This document shows, in pieces, positions 16,632 to 24,294 of a stretch of 26,259 nucleotides of DNA. The DNA lies in the NCBI GenBank assembly GCA_035293245.1, contig DATDOO010000181.1:1-26259 (forward strand). The letters are read 5' to 3'. Made by a program: the position numbers and the translations under genes. Source of the stretch: DATDOO01 sp035293245. GTDB taxonomy: Bacteria > Pseudomonadota > Gammaproteobacteria > Methylococcales > Methylococcaceae. The notes beneath the pieces are model-generated. The model saw only the letters and a program-made list of their open reading frames with translations, searched no databases and was not told where the DNA came from. Every line of letters begins with the position of its first letter. Positions within the stretch are counted from its first letter, which is position 1.

Positions 16632-17593
16632 TTCAGGCTCTCCATATAGGCCGCCAGCGCGCGCAGATCCTCGCCGCCGTATCGGTCGAAAGACGGCATG
16701 CCCGCTCCGGGCTTGAGGTGCCGGGCCGAGGCGATCCAGCCAGCCAGAGTTCCCACGTTGTTGGGGAACGTCCCCGCCACAATCCAGCGCCGGCTGCCGA
16801 CATGCGTGAGATCGGGGCCCTCCTCTTCCTTGGCCGGTGTGCCGCGGATGCTGTGGCAATCGGCGCAGCATTTCTTCTTGCCGCATTCCTTGGACAGGAA
16901 CAAGGTTTTGCCGCGCTGCGAAAAGGGATCGAGCGGTTCCGCCGCGGGCCGGCGCTGCGCCGCCAGCCAGGCGGCGAATTCTTCCGGCGTTTCGACGACG
17001 ACGTGGAACGCCATCTTCGCGTGCTGGGCGCCGCAGTATTCGGCGCATTGGCCCCGCCAGACGCCCAGCCGGTCGGTTTTGAGGCGCAACCGGTTGCTGC
17101 GGCCCGGAAACATGTCGACCTTGCCGGCCAGGCTCGGCACCCAGAAGCTGTGGATGACATCCTCGCTGGTCACGTCCATGTCCACCGCCTGGCCGGCCGG
17201 AAGATGGATTTCGTTGGCGGTAACCGCGTCGGTGTAGCCCGCTGCGTCCAGATAGTTCACCCGCCACCAGAACTGCTCGCCGATCACTTCGATGCGCACG
17301 GCGGCCGGTTCGTCGCGGGTGACGATCCGGTCCGCGGTCAGCAAGGCGTAAACGAGCAGCGCCGAAAGCGAAACCACCGGGAAAACGACGCCTCCGTACA
17401 GGATAAGCTCGCGTCCACCGAGAACGGCGCGCGCCTCGTCCCGCGCGAACAACGCGTAGAGGGTAAGCGCCAGTACCGCCAAAAAAATCAGCGCCGCGCC
17501 GGCGATCATGACCCAACCGAGCGTTGCGATCTCCTGGGAGACCGGCGATTGGGGATTGAGAGCCGACTGCACGGCATCCGCCAGATTCAACAT
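16628..17593 (-). CDS. ctaC: Cytochrome c oxidase subunit II with fused cytochrome c domain (caa3 type)
   Basis: The 321-aa protein has two transmembrane helices (about 25-49 and 64-85), then the periplasmic cupredoxin domain. CuA ligands are complete: H148, C183, E185, C187, H191 and M194 (GQCAEYCGAQHAKM). After residue 225 a cytochrome c domain follows, with heme site CADCH (243-247) and probable axial M299 (GAGMPSF). The fused domain identifies a caa3-type oxidase, which takes electrons from a soluble or anchored cytochrome c. No lipobox or clear cleavable signal is seen. ATG 17593 has AAGG nearby upstream. It is the first gene of the minus-strand operon; a perfect 11-bp inverted repeat lies just upstream. 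Confidence 0.95.
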   Translation of the reverse strand: MLNLADAVQSALNPQSPVSQEIATLGWVMIAGAALIFLAVLALTLYALFARDEARAVLGGRELILYGGVVFPVVSLSALLVYALLTADRIVTRDEPAAVRIEVIGEQFWWRVNYLDAAGYTDAVTANEIHLPAGQAVDMDVTSEDVIHSFWVPSLAGKVDMFPGRSNRLRLKTDRLGVWRGQCAEYCGAQHAKMAFHVVVETPEEFAAWLAAQRRPAAEPLDPFSQRGKTLFLSKECGKKKCCADCHSIRGTPAKEEEGPDLTHVGSRRWIVAGTFPNNVGTLAGWIASARHLKPGAGMPSFDRYGGEDLRALAAYMESLK

Positions 17594-17620
17594 AGTCGCT
17601 ACCCTTCGGTTCCCAGGGGC

Positions 17621-17648
17621 CGCCCCGTGACGGGAAGGTCACGGGGCG
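17621..17648. promoter_or_regulatory. Perfect inverted repeat upstream of ctaC
   Basis: cgccccgtgac (17621-17631) and gtcacggggcg (17638-17648) form an exact 11-bp inverted repeat around gggaag. It lies 28 bp upstream of the ctaC start, in the divergent spacer. It could be an operator or a leader hairpin; no T-run follows on the operon strand, so a terminator is unlikely. Confidence 0.6.
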
Positions 17649-17755
17649 CGGCACTCCGGGAGACGCAATCGGTCAAATAGTTCGGACGGTTGGTTAGACC
17701 GCTTCCGGTGCAGCGGGTTACACGCACGGGCCGAAAAGGGGATTTTGCGCAGGCC

Positions 17756-18322
17756 ATGTCACCATTCAAGCCATTCAAGCAGTTCCTGCTCCACGCCGCC
17801 GCAGCGCTGGCCGTGCTCGGCACGCTCGGGGCGGTCGGGGGCGTAGCGGTCATGTATTTCGGCCTGTATAACATCGCCGCGGTGGATCAGCACACCCTGC
17901 CCGTCTACACTTTGCTGGACACCGCCTTGCGCCAGGCGATCCGCCAACGCGCCAAACATATCGCCGCACCCGCCTTGTCCGATCCGGCCCTGGTGGAAAA
18001 AGGCTTCGTGCGCTTCCGCAAGAACTGCGTGCCCTGCCACGGCGCGCCGGGCGTGGCGCCGGGCGACGCCGGCAAGGGCATGCTGCCGCTGCCCAACAAT
18101 CTGGCCGAATCGGCGCGGGAATTGGCGCCGCGGGAAATTTTCTGGGTGGTCAAGAACGGCCTCAAGATGACCGGCATGCCCGCCTGGGAGTACCGCTTCG
18201 AGGACGAGGAAATCTGGGCCATCGTCGCCTTCGTCGCCAAGCTGCCGACCCTCTCGCCCAAAGAATATCGGGCCATGGAAGAGGAACATTTCGAGCGCAC
18301 CCCCACAAGCGCCGAACGCTGA
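17756..18322 (+). CDS. Membrane-anchored monoheme cytochrome c
   Basis: The 188-aa protein has an uncleaved-looking N-terminal transmembrane anchor (about 12-36), then a periplasmic domain with heme site CVPCH (91-95) and an axial methionine at M138 or M141 (KMTGMPAW). It diverges from the oxidase operon and is followed 15 bp later by a second cytochrome c gene. An anchored electron donor to the caa3 oxidase is a reasonable inference. I chose the ATG at 17756 because the upstream extension from 17690 is arginine-rich and carries no signal; the ribosome site is weak. Confidence 0.85.
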   Translation: MSPFKPFKQFLLHAAAALAVLGTLGAVGGVAVMYFGLYNIAAVDQHTLPVYTLLDTALRQAIRQRAKHIAAPALSDPALVEKGFVRFRKNCVPCHGAPGVAPGDAGKGMLPLPNNLAESARELAPREIFWVVKNGLKMTGMPAWEYRFEDEEIWAIVAFVAKLPTLSPKEYRAMEEEHFERTPTSAER

Positions 18323-18337
18323 GAGGAGGAAGCCACC

Positions 18338-18796
18338 ATGCCCCGTTCCATGAATCTTCTTCATTCCCCCCTTTGCGAAAGGGGGGAAACGGATGGGGTT
18401 TCCGGGCGCCGCTCGGCGCCGGCAAAACGCCGCGACATCTCCTGCTTGATCCACCTTCTCCTGCTCACATTCCTTTCCGCCTGCGCCCAGGAAAAGCCAC
18501 CTCACGGCCAAACGCTCGGCGACGCGGAACGCGGCAAGGTCGCTTTGCAGCAGTATGCCTGCACCGGCTGTCACGTCATTCCCGGCGTGGTGGGCGCCAA
18601 CAGCCACGTGGGCCCGTCCCTCGCGGGCCTGGCCAAGCGCACCTACCTCGCCGGCGTCCTGCCCAACACCCCGGAAAACCTGATCCGCTGGCTGAAGGAG
18701 CCGCAAAAAATCGCCCCTTTGTCGGCCATGCCGGACCTGAACGTGCGCGATGCCCATGCCCGGGACATGGCGGCTTATCTCTACACCCTGAATTAA
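18338..18796 (+). CDS. Lipoprotein cytochrome c
   Basis: The 152-aa precursor has heme site CTGCH (75-79) and axial M131 (SAMPDLN). A lipobox LSAC ends at C49 after the hydrophobic run LIHLLLLTF, so the mature protein is probably a lipid-anchored cytochrome of about 104 aa. The region before the hydrophobic core is unusually long (about 36 residues) because a GC-rich hairpin repeat is translated within it (18364-18388). ATG 18338 has a strong GAGGAGGA at 18323-18330. A start nearer the signal core is possible, for example TTG in SCLIH. It is a paralog of the cytochrome at 13269-13643 and probably in one operon with the anchored cytochrome upstream. Confidence 0.85.
   Translation: MPRSMNLLHSPLCERGETDGVSGRRSAPAKRRDISCLIHLLLLTFLSACAQEKPPHGQTLGDAERGKVALQQYACTGCHVIPGVVGANSHVGPSLAGLAKRTYLAGVLPNTPENLIRWLKEPQKIAPLSAMPDLNVRDAHARDMAAYLYTLN
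18364..18388 (+). repeat. Short perfect hairpin repeat inside a coding region
   Basis: ttccccccttt (18364-18374) pairs perfectly with aaaggggggaa (18378-18388) around gcg. The motif looks like a dispersed palindromic element. Here it is read in frame as part of the n-region of the lipoprotein signal peptide. Confidence 0.75.
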
Positions 18797-18803
18797 GCCC
18801 GGT

Positions 18804-21317
18804 TCAAACCAGATACCGGCTCCACCCCCCATAACGGTGCTCGATCCGCCCGCGCGGGATGCTTAACAGGATCAGCGCCAGCCCCGCGAAGACCCCGGAC
18901 CAGTCGGCCAGGCGGCTGCCGCCATCCAGCATCAAGGGCGCCGCAATCAGGACGATGGCCAGCAGCACGTTGACGAAGCGCACCGGACGCGCCGCTTCTC
19001 CGAGGGCCGAGACGGCAATGGTGATCACCAGGCAACCGATCAGGTGGTCGCTGTTGGCCTGCGCGCCGTAGGTACCGAAGATCAGGCGGGTGCACATCAG
19101 CCAAATTCCAAGCCCGATGCTGGCCAGCAAATTCCAGGGCAAATTGACCCCGCCACCCAGCATGTCCTTGAGGACCGTCCACGCCGGCGCATCGAAATTC
19201 TCGTCGTCCATTTTCTTGCCGCCCTCCATGGTGTCGCCGCGGAAGAAGGCCAGCAGGACCGATTTGCCTTTGCTGCGCCGCTCCCGCAGGAATTGGCCGG
19301 TGGCGACCAGTTCGTCGACCGAATAGGGAATCTGGAGCAGCATCGCCGCCGCGGCGATGAGGCACAGGGTGCACCAAGTGCCGAGCAGGATGGGCTGGAT
19401 GACGATGAAGAAGATGCTCACCGCCCCCAGGGGCACGATCATCAGCCCGAACAGGATCACCAGCCAGGGCATGGTGCGCCAGCGGTCGCGGCCGCCGATG
19501 ATGCCGGTGACGATCTCCAGCACATAGGTCACGGCGCCGAGGCCGGCGTCCGGCACGGGCCAGGCCTTTGAAATTTCCGAGGTGATGATCTGTTCCGTGC
19601 CGTGGCCGAAATAAGGATCCCAGGCACTCTCGATGTGGCCCAGTTGATACGCTGCCAGATAACGAGAGACATAGAAGCCGATGAAGGCCAGGAAGATGAT
19701 GGGAATGCGCTGCGTCCACGACGAAGGGCTGTAGTCCCAGCCGGGCGGAATGTCCGGGCCGACCGTGCTCGCCAGCATGCCCACCCCCGGCATGGGGCGC
19801 GCCAGAATGGCGAATCCGATCACCAGGGACCCGACCAGCGTGTCGTTGAGATAGGCTGCGGCGCTCGGCGTCCAGAACACCAACGGCGCGAACAGCAGCC
19901 ACAATCCCACCGTCGCGTTGGCGAAGCGCGCCCAGGCCATGCGCCGCGACAGCGACAGAGCGCCGAACAGCAGCACCAGGGCGCCACTGGCCAGGTCGTT
20001 GTCGATCGTCGCCGCGTCCCGGTATCCGAGTATGGCCGGGCTGGTCATGAGCCAGGTGCCCATGGCCATGTTGAGGAAATGCGCCCAAAGATTGCGCTGC
20101 CGCTCATCGCGCATCGCAAGGTCGTACGCCTCCAGAAGGCGATCGGGAGCTTCCGTCTGCGCAGCCAAAGTCTCGACCCATTCGGGCGGCGTAAGCTTGT
20201 TGCGCTTGTACCAACTTATCGGATCGGCCTTGAGGTCTTTCACGATCCGCGGCAGCACGTCGCGCAACGAATGTTTCGGCTCCCAATCCAGCAACTTCCT
20301 GGCCCGGGAAATATCGATCTCGTAGTGGTCGTCCGCCAGGTCGACCATGAACGGCTTGATGAAGGGTTTTTCGCCCTTGTCGATGGCATCGGGAACCAGG
20401 ATTTCCATCCGGTTCTGCAATTCGGCGCCGGTCTTGGCGAGCAGTTTGGGCAGGATTTCCGTTTCCCAGGTTTCGCCGTGGATCAGAAACCCGATTTCGT
20501 TTTGCAGCGCTTCATAACCCAGGGTCCACGGCTCGCCGACGAGCAGCGGGAGTTCCGCGGGCAGTTTGGAACGGCGGCGGATCGTCCGGGAAACCGCGTC
20601 GATCAAGTCGTCCAGATGCACGAATGCCTGACCGTGGGAGACGCTGCCGGCGAAAACCCGGCTGGCGAATTGCCGTTCGTAGATCCGCTGGAGCTGGTGC
20701 GCCAGGGTGGGGGGCTGCAAACGGTCGGTGTAAACCCCCGCGATGCGCAGCAGCACATAGGGAATGTGTCCGTGCTCGGCGCGGATGAGTTCTTCGGTCG
20801 CCAGCTTCGACTGGGGATAGGGCCATTTGGGCTTGAGCGGCCACTCCTCGGCGATGGGCACACCGGGCTCGGTGGGAGCGTGGACCAGCATGGTGCTGGC
20901 ATAAACGAAGCGCTCCACGTCGAAGCCTTGCAGCGCCTGCAACAGCCGGCGGGTGCCCCGGACGTTGATTTCCTCGTAAAGGGGATTGGGTTCGCCGGTG
21001 AAATCGTAATAGCCCGCCAGGTGCACCACTGCGGCGATGCGCGGGCCGTAGCGGGTGCGCACCTCGTCCAGGGCCTTCTCCACCGCCTGGGTCGAACCCA
21101 CGTTGCAGGGGACGAAGTCTCCCCCTTCCACGGGGCCGCGCGCCAGATCCAGTCCCACGACCCGATAGTCCCTGGCCAGGGCCTGGCACAGCACCTGGCC
21201 GAGAAAACCGCAGGCCCCGGTCACCAGAACGATTTCCTTGTCGGCGACGGCTTGTTTTTGTTGAGCCGGATCGCCTTCCTTTCGCCGCAAGGAAACGCCG
21301 GCGTGTGCTGCGCTCAT
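18804..21317 (-). CDS. SDR epimerase-SPW-VKOR-SPW fusion membrane protein
   Basis: The 837-aa protein joins four parts. Residues 28-370 are an extended SDR epimerase/dehydratase: VTGACGFLG (32-40) binds NAD(P), and Y167 and K171 (YPQSK) are catalytic. Residues about 410-505 are two SPW-type helix pairs (TWLMTSPAILGY, LWLLFAPLVFW). Residues about 540-680 are a VKOR-like quinone-linked thiol oxidoreductase with the CxxC C649-C652 in GTWCTLC. Residues about 725-820 form another SPW-like membrane domain. The start has AGGAGG at 21326-21331, eight bases upstream. The VKOR part suggests transfer of electrons between quinone and thiols; what the SDR part acts on is unknown. It ends 7 bp from the convergent cytochrome gene. 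The order of parts is clear; joint function is inference. Confidence 0.85.
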   Translation of the reverse strand: MSAAHAGVSLRRKEGDPAQQKQAVADKEIVLVTGACGFLGQVLCQALARDYRVVGLDLARGPVEGGDFVPCNVGSTQAVEKALDEVRTRYGPRIAAVVHLAGYYDFTGEPNPLYEEINVRGTRRLLQALQGFDVERFVYASTMLVHAPTEPGVPIAEEWPLKPKWPYPQSKLATEELIRAEHGHIPYVLLRIAGVYTDRLQPPTLAHQLQRIYERQFASRVFAGSVSHGQAFVHLDDLIDAVSRTIRRRSKLPAELPLLVGEPWTLGYEALQNEIGFLIHGETWETEILPKLLAKTGAELQNRMEILVPDAIDKGEKPFIKPFMVDLADDHYEIDISRARKLLDWEPKHSLRDVLPRIVKDLKADPISWYKRNKLTPPEWVETLAAQTEAPDRLLEAYDLAMRDERQRNLWAHFLNMAMGTWLMTSPAILGYRDAATIDNDLASGALVLLFGALSLSRRMAWARFANATVGLWLLFAPLVFWTPSAAAYLNDTLVGSLVIGFAILARPMPGVGMLASTVGPDIPPGWDYSPSSWTQRIPIIFLAFIGFYVSRYLAAYQLGHIESAWDPYFGHGTEQIITSEISKAWPVPDAGLGAVTYVLEIVTGIIGGRDRWRTMPWLVILFGLMIVPLGAVSIFFIVIQPILLGTWCTLCLIAAAAMLLQIPYSVDELVATGQFLRERRSKGKSVLLAFFRGDTMEGGKKMDDENFDAPAWTVLKDMLGGGVNLPWNLLASIGLGIWLMCTRLIFGTYGAQANSDHLIGCLVITIAVSALGEAARPVRFVNVLLAIVLIAAPLMLDGGSRLADWSGVFAGLALILLSIPRGRIEHRYGGWSRYLV

Positions 21318-21596
21318 GATCGTGGCCTCCTGAATTACCTCTTCGCTGCGCGCAGGTCCTGTCTCCCGGAAAGTCCGCTATCGCCTTGAAGCGCCGCCGG
21401 CAACCGGGCATCGTCGATAACCGTTAGACCGGCGGCGTTCTCCAAAATCACGCCCGCCAAGGACATGCCGCAAAGAAATGCAGCTGGGTACTGCGCCGCG
21501 CCGGACGAAGGGGATACGGAAAGCGATGCCAAAATCCGCGGCCGGCACGCATTCCAGGTCGATTCAACCCCGGACACAATGGGGCGGCGAGCGATG
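21318..21596. other. Spacer upstream of the fusion gene, no gene seen
   Basis: This spacer lies between hsp20 (upstream, same strand) and the SDR-VKOR gene. An 80-codon minus-strand frame (21335-21577) has no ribosome site and no recognisable family. No convincing promoter was found, although the fusion gene needs one here or reads through from hsp20. Confidence 0.5.
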
Positions 21597-21629
21597 GCGG
21601 GGCGGCAGGCGCAGCCTGGGCCGCCCCGC
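21597..21629 (-). terminator. GC hairpin after hsp20
   Basis: gcggggcggc (21597-21606) and gccgccccgc (21620-21629) form a perfect 10-bp stem just behind the hsp20 stop. There is no T-run, so termination is likely only in part. Confidence 0.45.
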
Positions 21630-21633
21630 TCGA

Positions 21634-22134
21634 TTACTCGACTTTCACGGTTTTGCGCCGCGCACCGGGAGCTTTGGGAATCGTCAGCTCCAGCACGCCG
21701 TCCTTGAAGCTGGCCTTGGCCTGCTCGCCGTTGACCGCGCAGGGTAACGAAACGGTGCGCAGGAAGGTCCCCTGGCTGATTTCATGCAGGTGATAATGGC
21801 CGTCTTCCTCCTTTTTCTCCTGGCGCGTGGTGGCACGCAGAGTGACGGTCTGCTCGTCGAGCGAGACGTCCAGGTCATTCTTGGCCACGCCCGGCAATTC
21901 GGCGCGAACCACGACCTCCTGATCGCGGTCGACGACGTCGATCTTCGGCAGCCGTTTGCCCAGCCAGGCCTCCATGTCCGGCCAGCGGTGAAAGGGCTGC
22001 ATCCAGCCACGGCCGAAGAAATCGTCGAACATGCGTTCCATCTCGGCGAACGTGGCCGGAGGGGTCCTTAGCGCTACGGGGCGAGGGGATTGAATGTTCT
22101 TGCCCGCGTCTTTTTTTTCTTCCTGTTTAGCCAT
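21634..22134 (-). CDS. Hsp20 small heat-shock protein
   Basis: The 166-aa protein has an alpha-crystallin domain at about 63-155. It opens with LPKIDVVDRDQEVVVRAELP, includes LPGVAKNDLDVSL, and ends with FKDGVLELTIPKA, the family's closing A-x-x-x-x-G-V-L motif. Small heat-shock proteins hold unfolding proteins for DnaK/DnaJ or ClpB. I chose ATG 22134 (MAKQEEKK) because GGAGG lies upstream at 22143-22147; the ATG at 22149 would overlap that site. A promoter candidate lies 39 bp further upstream. A DnaJ gene about 2 kb away fits a stress-related neighbourhood. Confidence 0.93.
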   Translation of the reverse strand: MAKQEEKKDAGKNIQSPRPVALRTPPATFAEMERMFDDFFGRGWMQPFHRWPDMEAWLGKRLPKIDVVDRDQEVVVRAELPGVAKNDLDVSLDEQTVTLRATTRQEKKEEDGHYHLHEISQGTFLRTVSLPCAVNGEQAKASFKDGVLELTIPKAPGARRKTVKVE

Positions 22135-22172
22135 TTGCGTATCCTCCAAAGTTGGAATGAGCGGAGGTTTTA

Positions 22173-22202
22173 GGTATAGACCACAAAGTGGAAGCGCTCA
22201 AG
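22173..22202 (-). promoter_or_regulatory. Promoter candidate for hsp20
   Basis: On the minus strand TTGAGC (22196-22201) and TATACC (22173-22178) lie 17 bp apart, each 4 of 6 to sigma70 consensus. The -35 also reads CTTGAG, close to the CTTGAA of heat-shock sigma32 promoters, but no CCCCAT-like -10 follows. Confidence 0.5.
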
Positions 22203-22480
22203 CGCCGCACCGCGAATCCCATCCGGTTCCGTCGGCGGCGCCGGCGCTGCGTTGCGTGACGACAAGTGGTTCCCGAGTCTGTCTAATCCGCTGTGTCACC
22301 GTGAAGTTGGACTGTAAACGCCAAGGCATTGTTCGCGATGGCCGTTGAAAACAGGGCGCTTCCGGAACCCGCGACGAATCGGCCCGTTCCCCCGCCGTTT
22401 CCCAGGGTAGCGGGACGGCCGCTTTCAATCGCGGGTCGCGAACCACGGCGAAGCCGAACCCGCTCCAAGGCAGGTGCCCC
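22203..22480. other. Divergent spacer between hsp20 and the UbiB-like gene, no gene seen
   Basis: No open frame with family similarity, tRNA or terminator was found. It should hold the promoter of the UbiB-like gene, but I could not identify a good -35/-10 pair. Confidence 0.5.
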
Positions 22481-24160
22481 ATGCTAAGCGAATCCTTCAG
22501 CACTCTCCGCGACCTGGGCCGATTGCAGGAGATCGCCTCGGTGCTGATCCATTACGGTTTCGGCGAAATGCTCATGCGCCTGGGCGTGCGCCAAGTCCTG
22601 GAGAAAGCCGGCAGAAAGCTGCGCTGGAAATACGCCGCGGAGCAGGCGCGGCTGGAAATGCCGCAACGGGTGCGGATGGCGCTGGAAGAAATGGGGCCGA
22701 CCTTCATCAAGCTCGGCCAGATCATGGGCACGCGGGTGGACCTGTTTCCCCCCGACTGGATCCGCGAACTGGAAAAGCTGCAACGCCGGGTTCCTCCGGT
22801 GCATTTCGACAGCCTGCGCCGGGAACTGGAGTCCGATCTCGGCGCGCCGGTAGAACGGATGTTCGCCCGTTTCGACTTCCGGCCCCTCGCCGCCGCCTCC
22901 ATCGCCCAGGTGCACCGCGCCCGGCTCCACGACGGAACCGAAGTGGTCGTCAAAATCCGCCGTCCGGGCATTCAGCGCGTCGTGGACGCGGACCTCCGGC
23001 TGATGGACAAGCTGGCCAAGCTGCTGGAATTCGAGTTCCCGGAACTGGAGAACTTCCATCCCCGCGAAATCGTGCGCCAGTTCGGGCTCTCCATTCACCG
23101 GGAGATGAATTTCGTCAACGAATGCCGCAACACCGACCGCATGGGGGACCTGTTCAGGGACGACCCCAGCATCGTCATCCCGCGCATTTACTGGGACTAT
23201 GTCAACGAACGGGTTGCGGTGCAGGACTATATCGAGGGGGTGACCGGTCTCGATCCGGGGGCGGTGGAAGCCGCCGGCCTGGATCGCCGGGTGCTGGCCG
23301 CGGTGGGCGCGCGCGCCGTGCTGCGCATGATCCTGGTGGAGGGCTTCTTCCACGCCGACCCCCACGACGGCAACCTGCTGTATTTGCCGGGCAACCGCAT
23401 CGCCTTCATCGACTTCGGCATGACCGGCCGCCTGTCGGCAACGCGGCGCAACCAGGTGGTGAATCTGCTTTACGGCATCATCGAACAGGACGCACCGGGC
23501 ACGGCGGACGTTTTATTGGACTGGTCGGGGGCATCCGACGTGGACCCGGACCGGCTGATCGTGGACATGGACAACTTCATCGACAGCTACCACGGCGCGC
23601 CGCTCAAGCAGATCAGCCTCACCGACATGCTCTCCGACCTCACCCGGCTCATGCGCCAGCATCACCTGTCGCTGCCTTCCGATCTCGCCTTGCTGTTCCG
23701 GGCGCTGGTGGCCCTCGACGGCATGGGGCGACAGAACGATCCGGATTTCGACATTTTCACCGAGACCGCGCCGTTCCTGGAACAGGTGTTGAAGGCGCGC
23801 TACGAGCCGCGGGCGCTGGCCGTGCGCGGCTGGCGGAACGTCGCCCAACTGGTGGAAATCTTCGCCAGCATGCCGGCCGAACTCAGGCGCCTGTTGCGCT
23901 CCGCCCACAAGGGAACGCTAACCTTCAACATCGACCTGAGCCGGCTGGACTACTTCGGCTGGCAACTGGAACGCGCCGCCAGTTGGCTCGCCATCGGTCT
24001 GGTCACCGCCGCCCTGATCGTGAGTTCCTCCATTCTCATGACCATCGCCGGCGGCCCCACGCCGTTCAGCCTGATCGGCTTCGTGGCCGCCTCCGGCGGC
24101 GTCCTGTGGCTGTTCTTCTCCATCTGGAAAATTTCCCGCGCCCGGCGGCGGAAAATGTGA
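22481..24160 (+). CDS. UbiB/ABC1/AarF family atypical kinase-like protein
   Basis: The 559-aa protein has the family hallmarks: KLGQ (77-80, the KxGQ helix), alanine-rich AAASIAQVH (137-145) replacing the glycine-rich loop, K158 in VVVKIRRP, HADPHDGNLL (291-300) and DFG (311-313). Two transmembrane helices close the C-terminus (about 515-550), as in UbiB. Family members are ATPase or kinase-like proteins that support ubiquinone synthesis or lipid handling at the inner membrane. The canonical ubiE-ubiJ-ubiB setting is absent, so this may be a second UbiB-family gene and I do not assign the symbol. The start ATG 22481 has a weak purine-rich site. The next gene is dnaJ. Confidence 0.9.
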   Translation: MLSESFSTLRDLGRLQEIASVLIHYGFGEMLMRLGVRQVLEKAGRKLRWKYAAEQARLEMPQRVRMALEEMGPTFIKLGQIMGTRVDLFPPDWIRELEKLQRRVPPVHFDSLRRELESDLGAPVERMFARFDFRPLAAASIAQVHRARLHDGTEVVVKIRRPGIQRVVDADLRLMDKLAKLLEFEFPELENFHPREIVRQFGLSIHREMNFVNECRNTDRMGDLFRDDPSIVIPRIYWDYVNERVAVQDYIEGVTGLDPGAVEAAGLDRRVLAAVGARAVLRMILVEGFFHADPHDGNLLYLPGNRIAFIDFGMTGRLSATRRNQVVNLLYGIIEQDAPGTADVLLDWSGASDVDPDRLIVDMDNFIDSYHGAPLKQISLTDMLSDLTRLMRQHHLSLPSDLALLFRALVALDGMGRQNDPDFDIFTETAPFLEQVLKARYEPRALAVRGWRNVAQLVEIFASMPAELRRLLRSAHKGTLTFNIDLSRLDYFGWQLERAASWLAIGLVTAALIVSSSILMTIAGGPTPFSLIGFVAASGGVLWLFFSIWKISRARRRKM

Positions 24161-24183
24161 TTTTGAGCAACGAGCACTAGCGT

Positions 24184-24201
24184 GCACCATGCGCATGGTG
24201 C
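24184..24201. repeat. 18-bp perfect palindrome upstream of dnaJ
   Basis: gcaccatgcgcatggtgc is its own reverse complement. It lies in the 131-bp spacer between the UbiB-like gene and dnaJ. No T-run follows; a regulator site or transcript hairpin are both possible. Confidence 0.6.
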
Positions 24202-24280
24202 GGCGACGGACCGGGCGCAAATGGGAAACTGCTTCAGGACAATGTCCCGACATCGGTAAAGTACTCGACCCAGCAATTTC

Positions 24281-24294
24281 AGGAGAACGCCATT
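24281..24294 (+). promoter_or_regulatory. dnaJ: Ribosome site and ATT start codon of dnaJ
   Basis: AGGAG at 24281-24285 is followed after six bases by ATT (24292-24294), exactly where a start codon is expected. No ATG or GTG exists in this frame between 24181 and 24292. Confidence 0.65.

Noticed and set aside
16632..17654. Long N-terminal extension of the subunit I+III frame to 17654
   Set aside because: It overlaps all of subunit II in another frame; the ATG at 16631 with ATGA coupling is the natural start.
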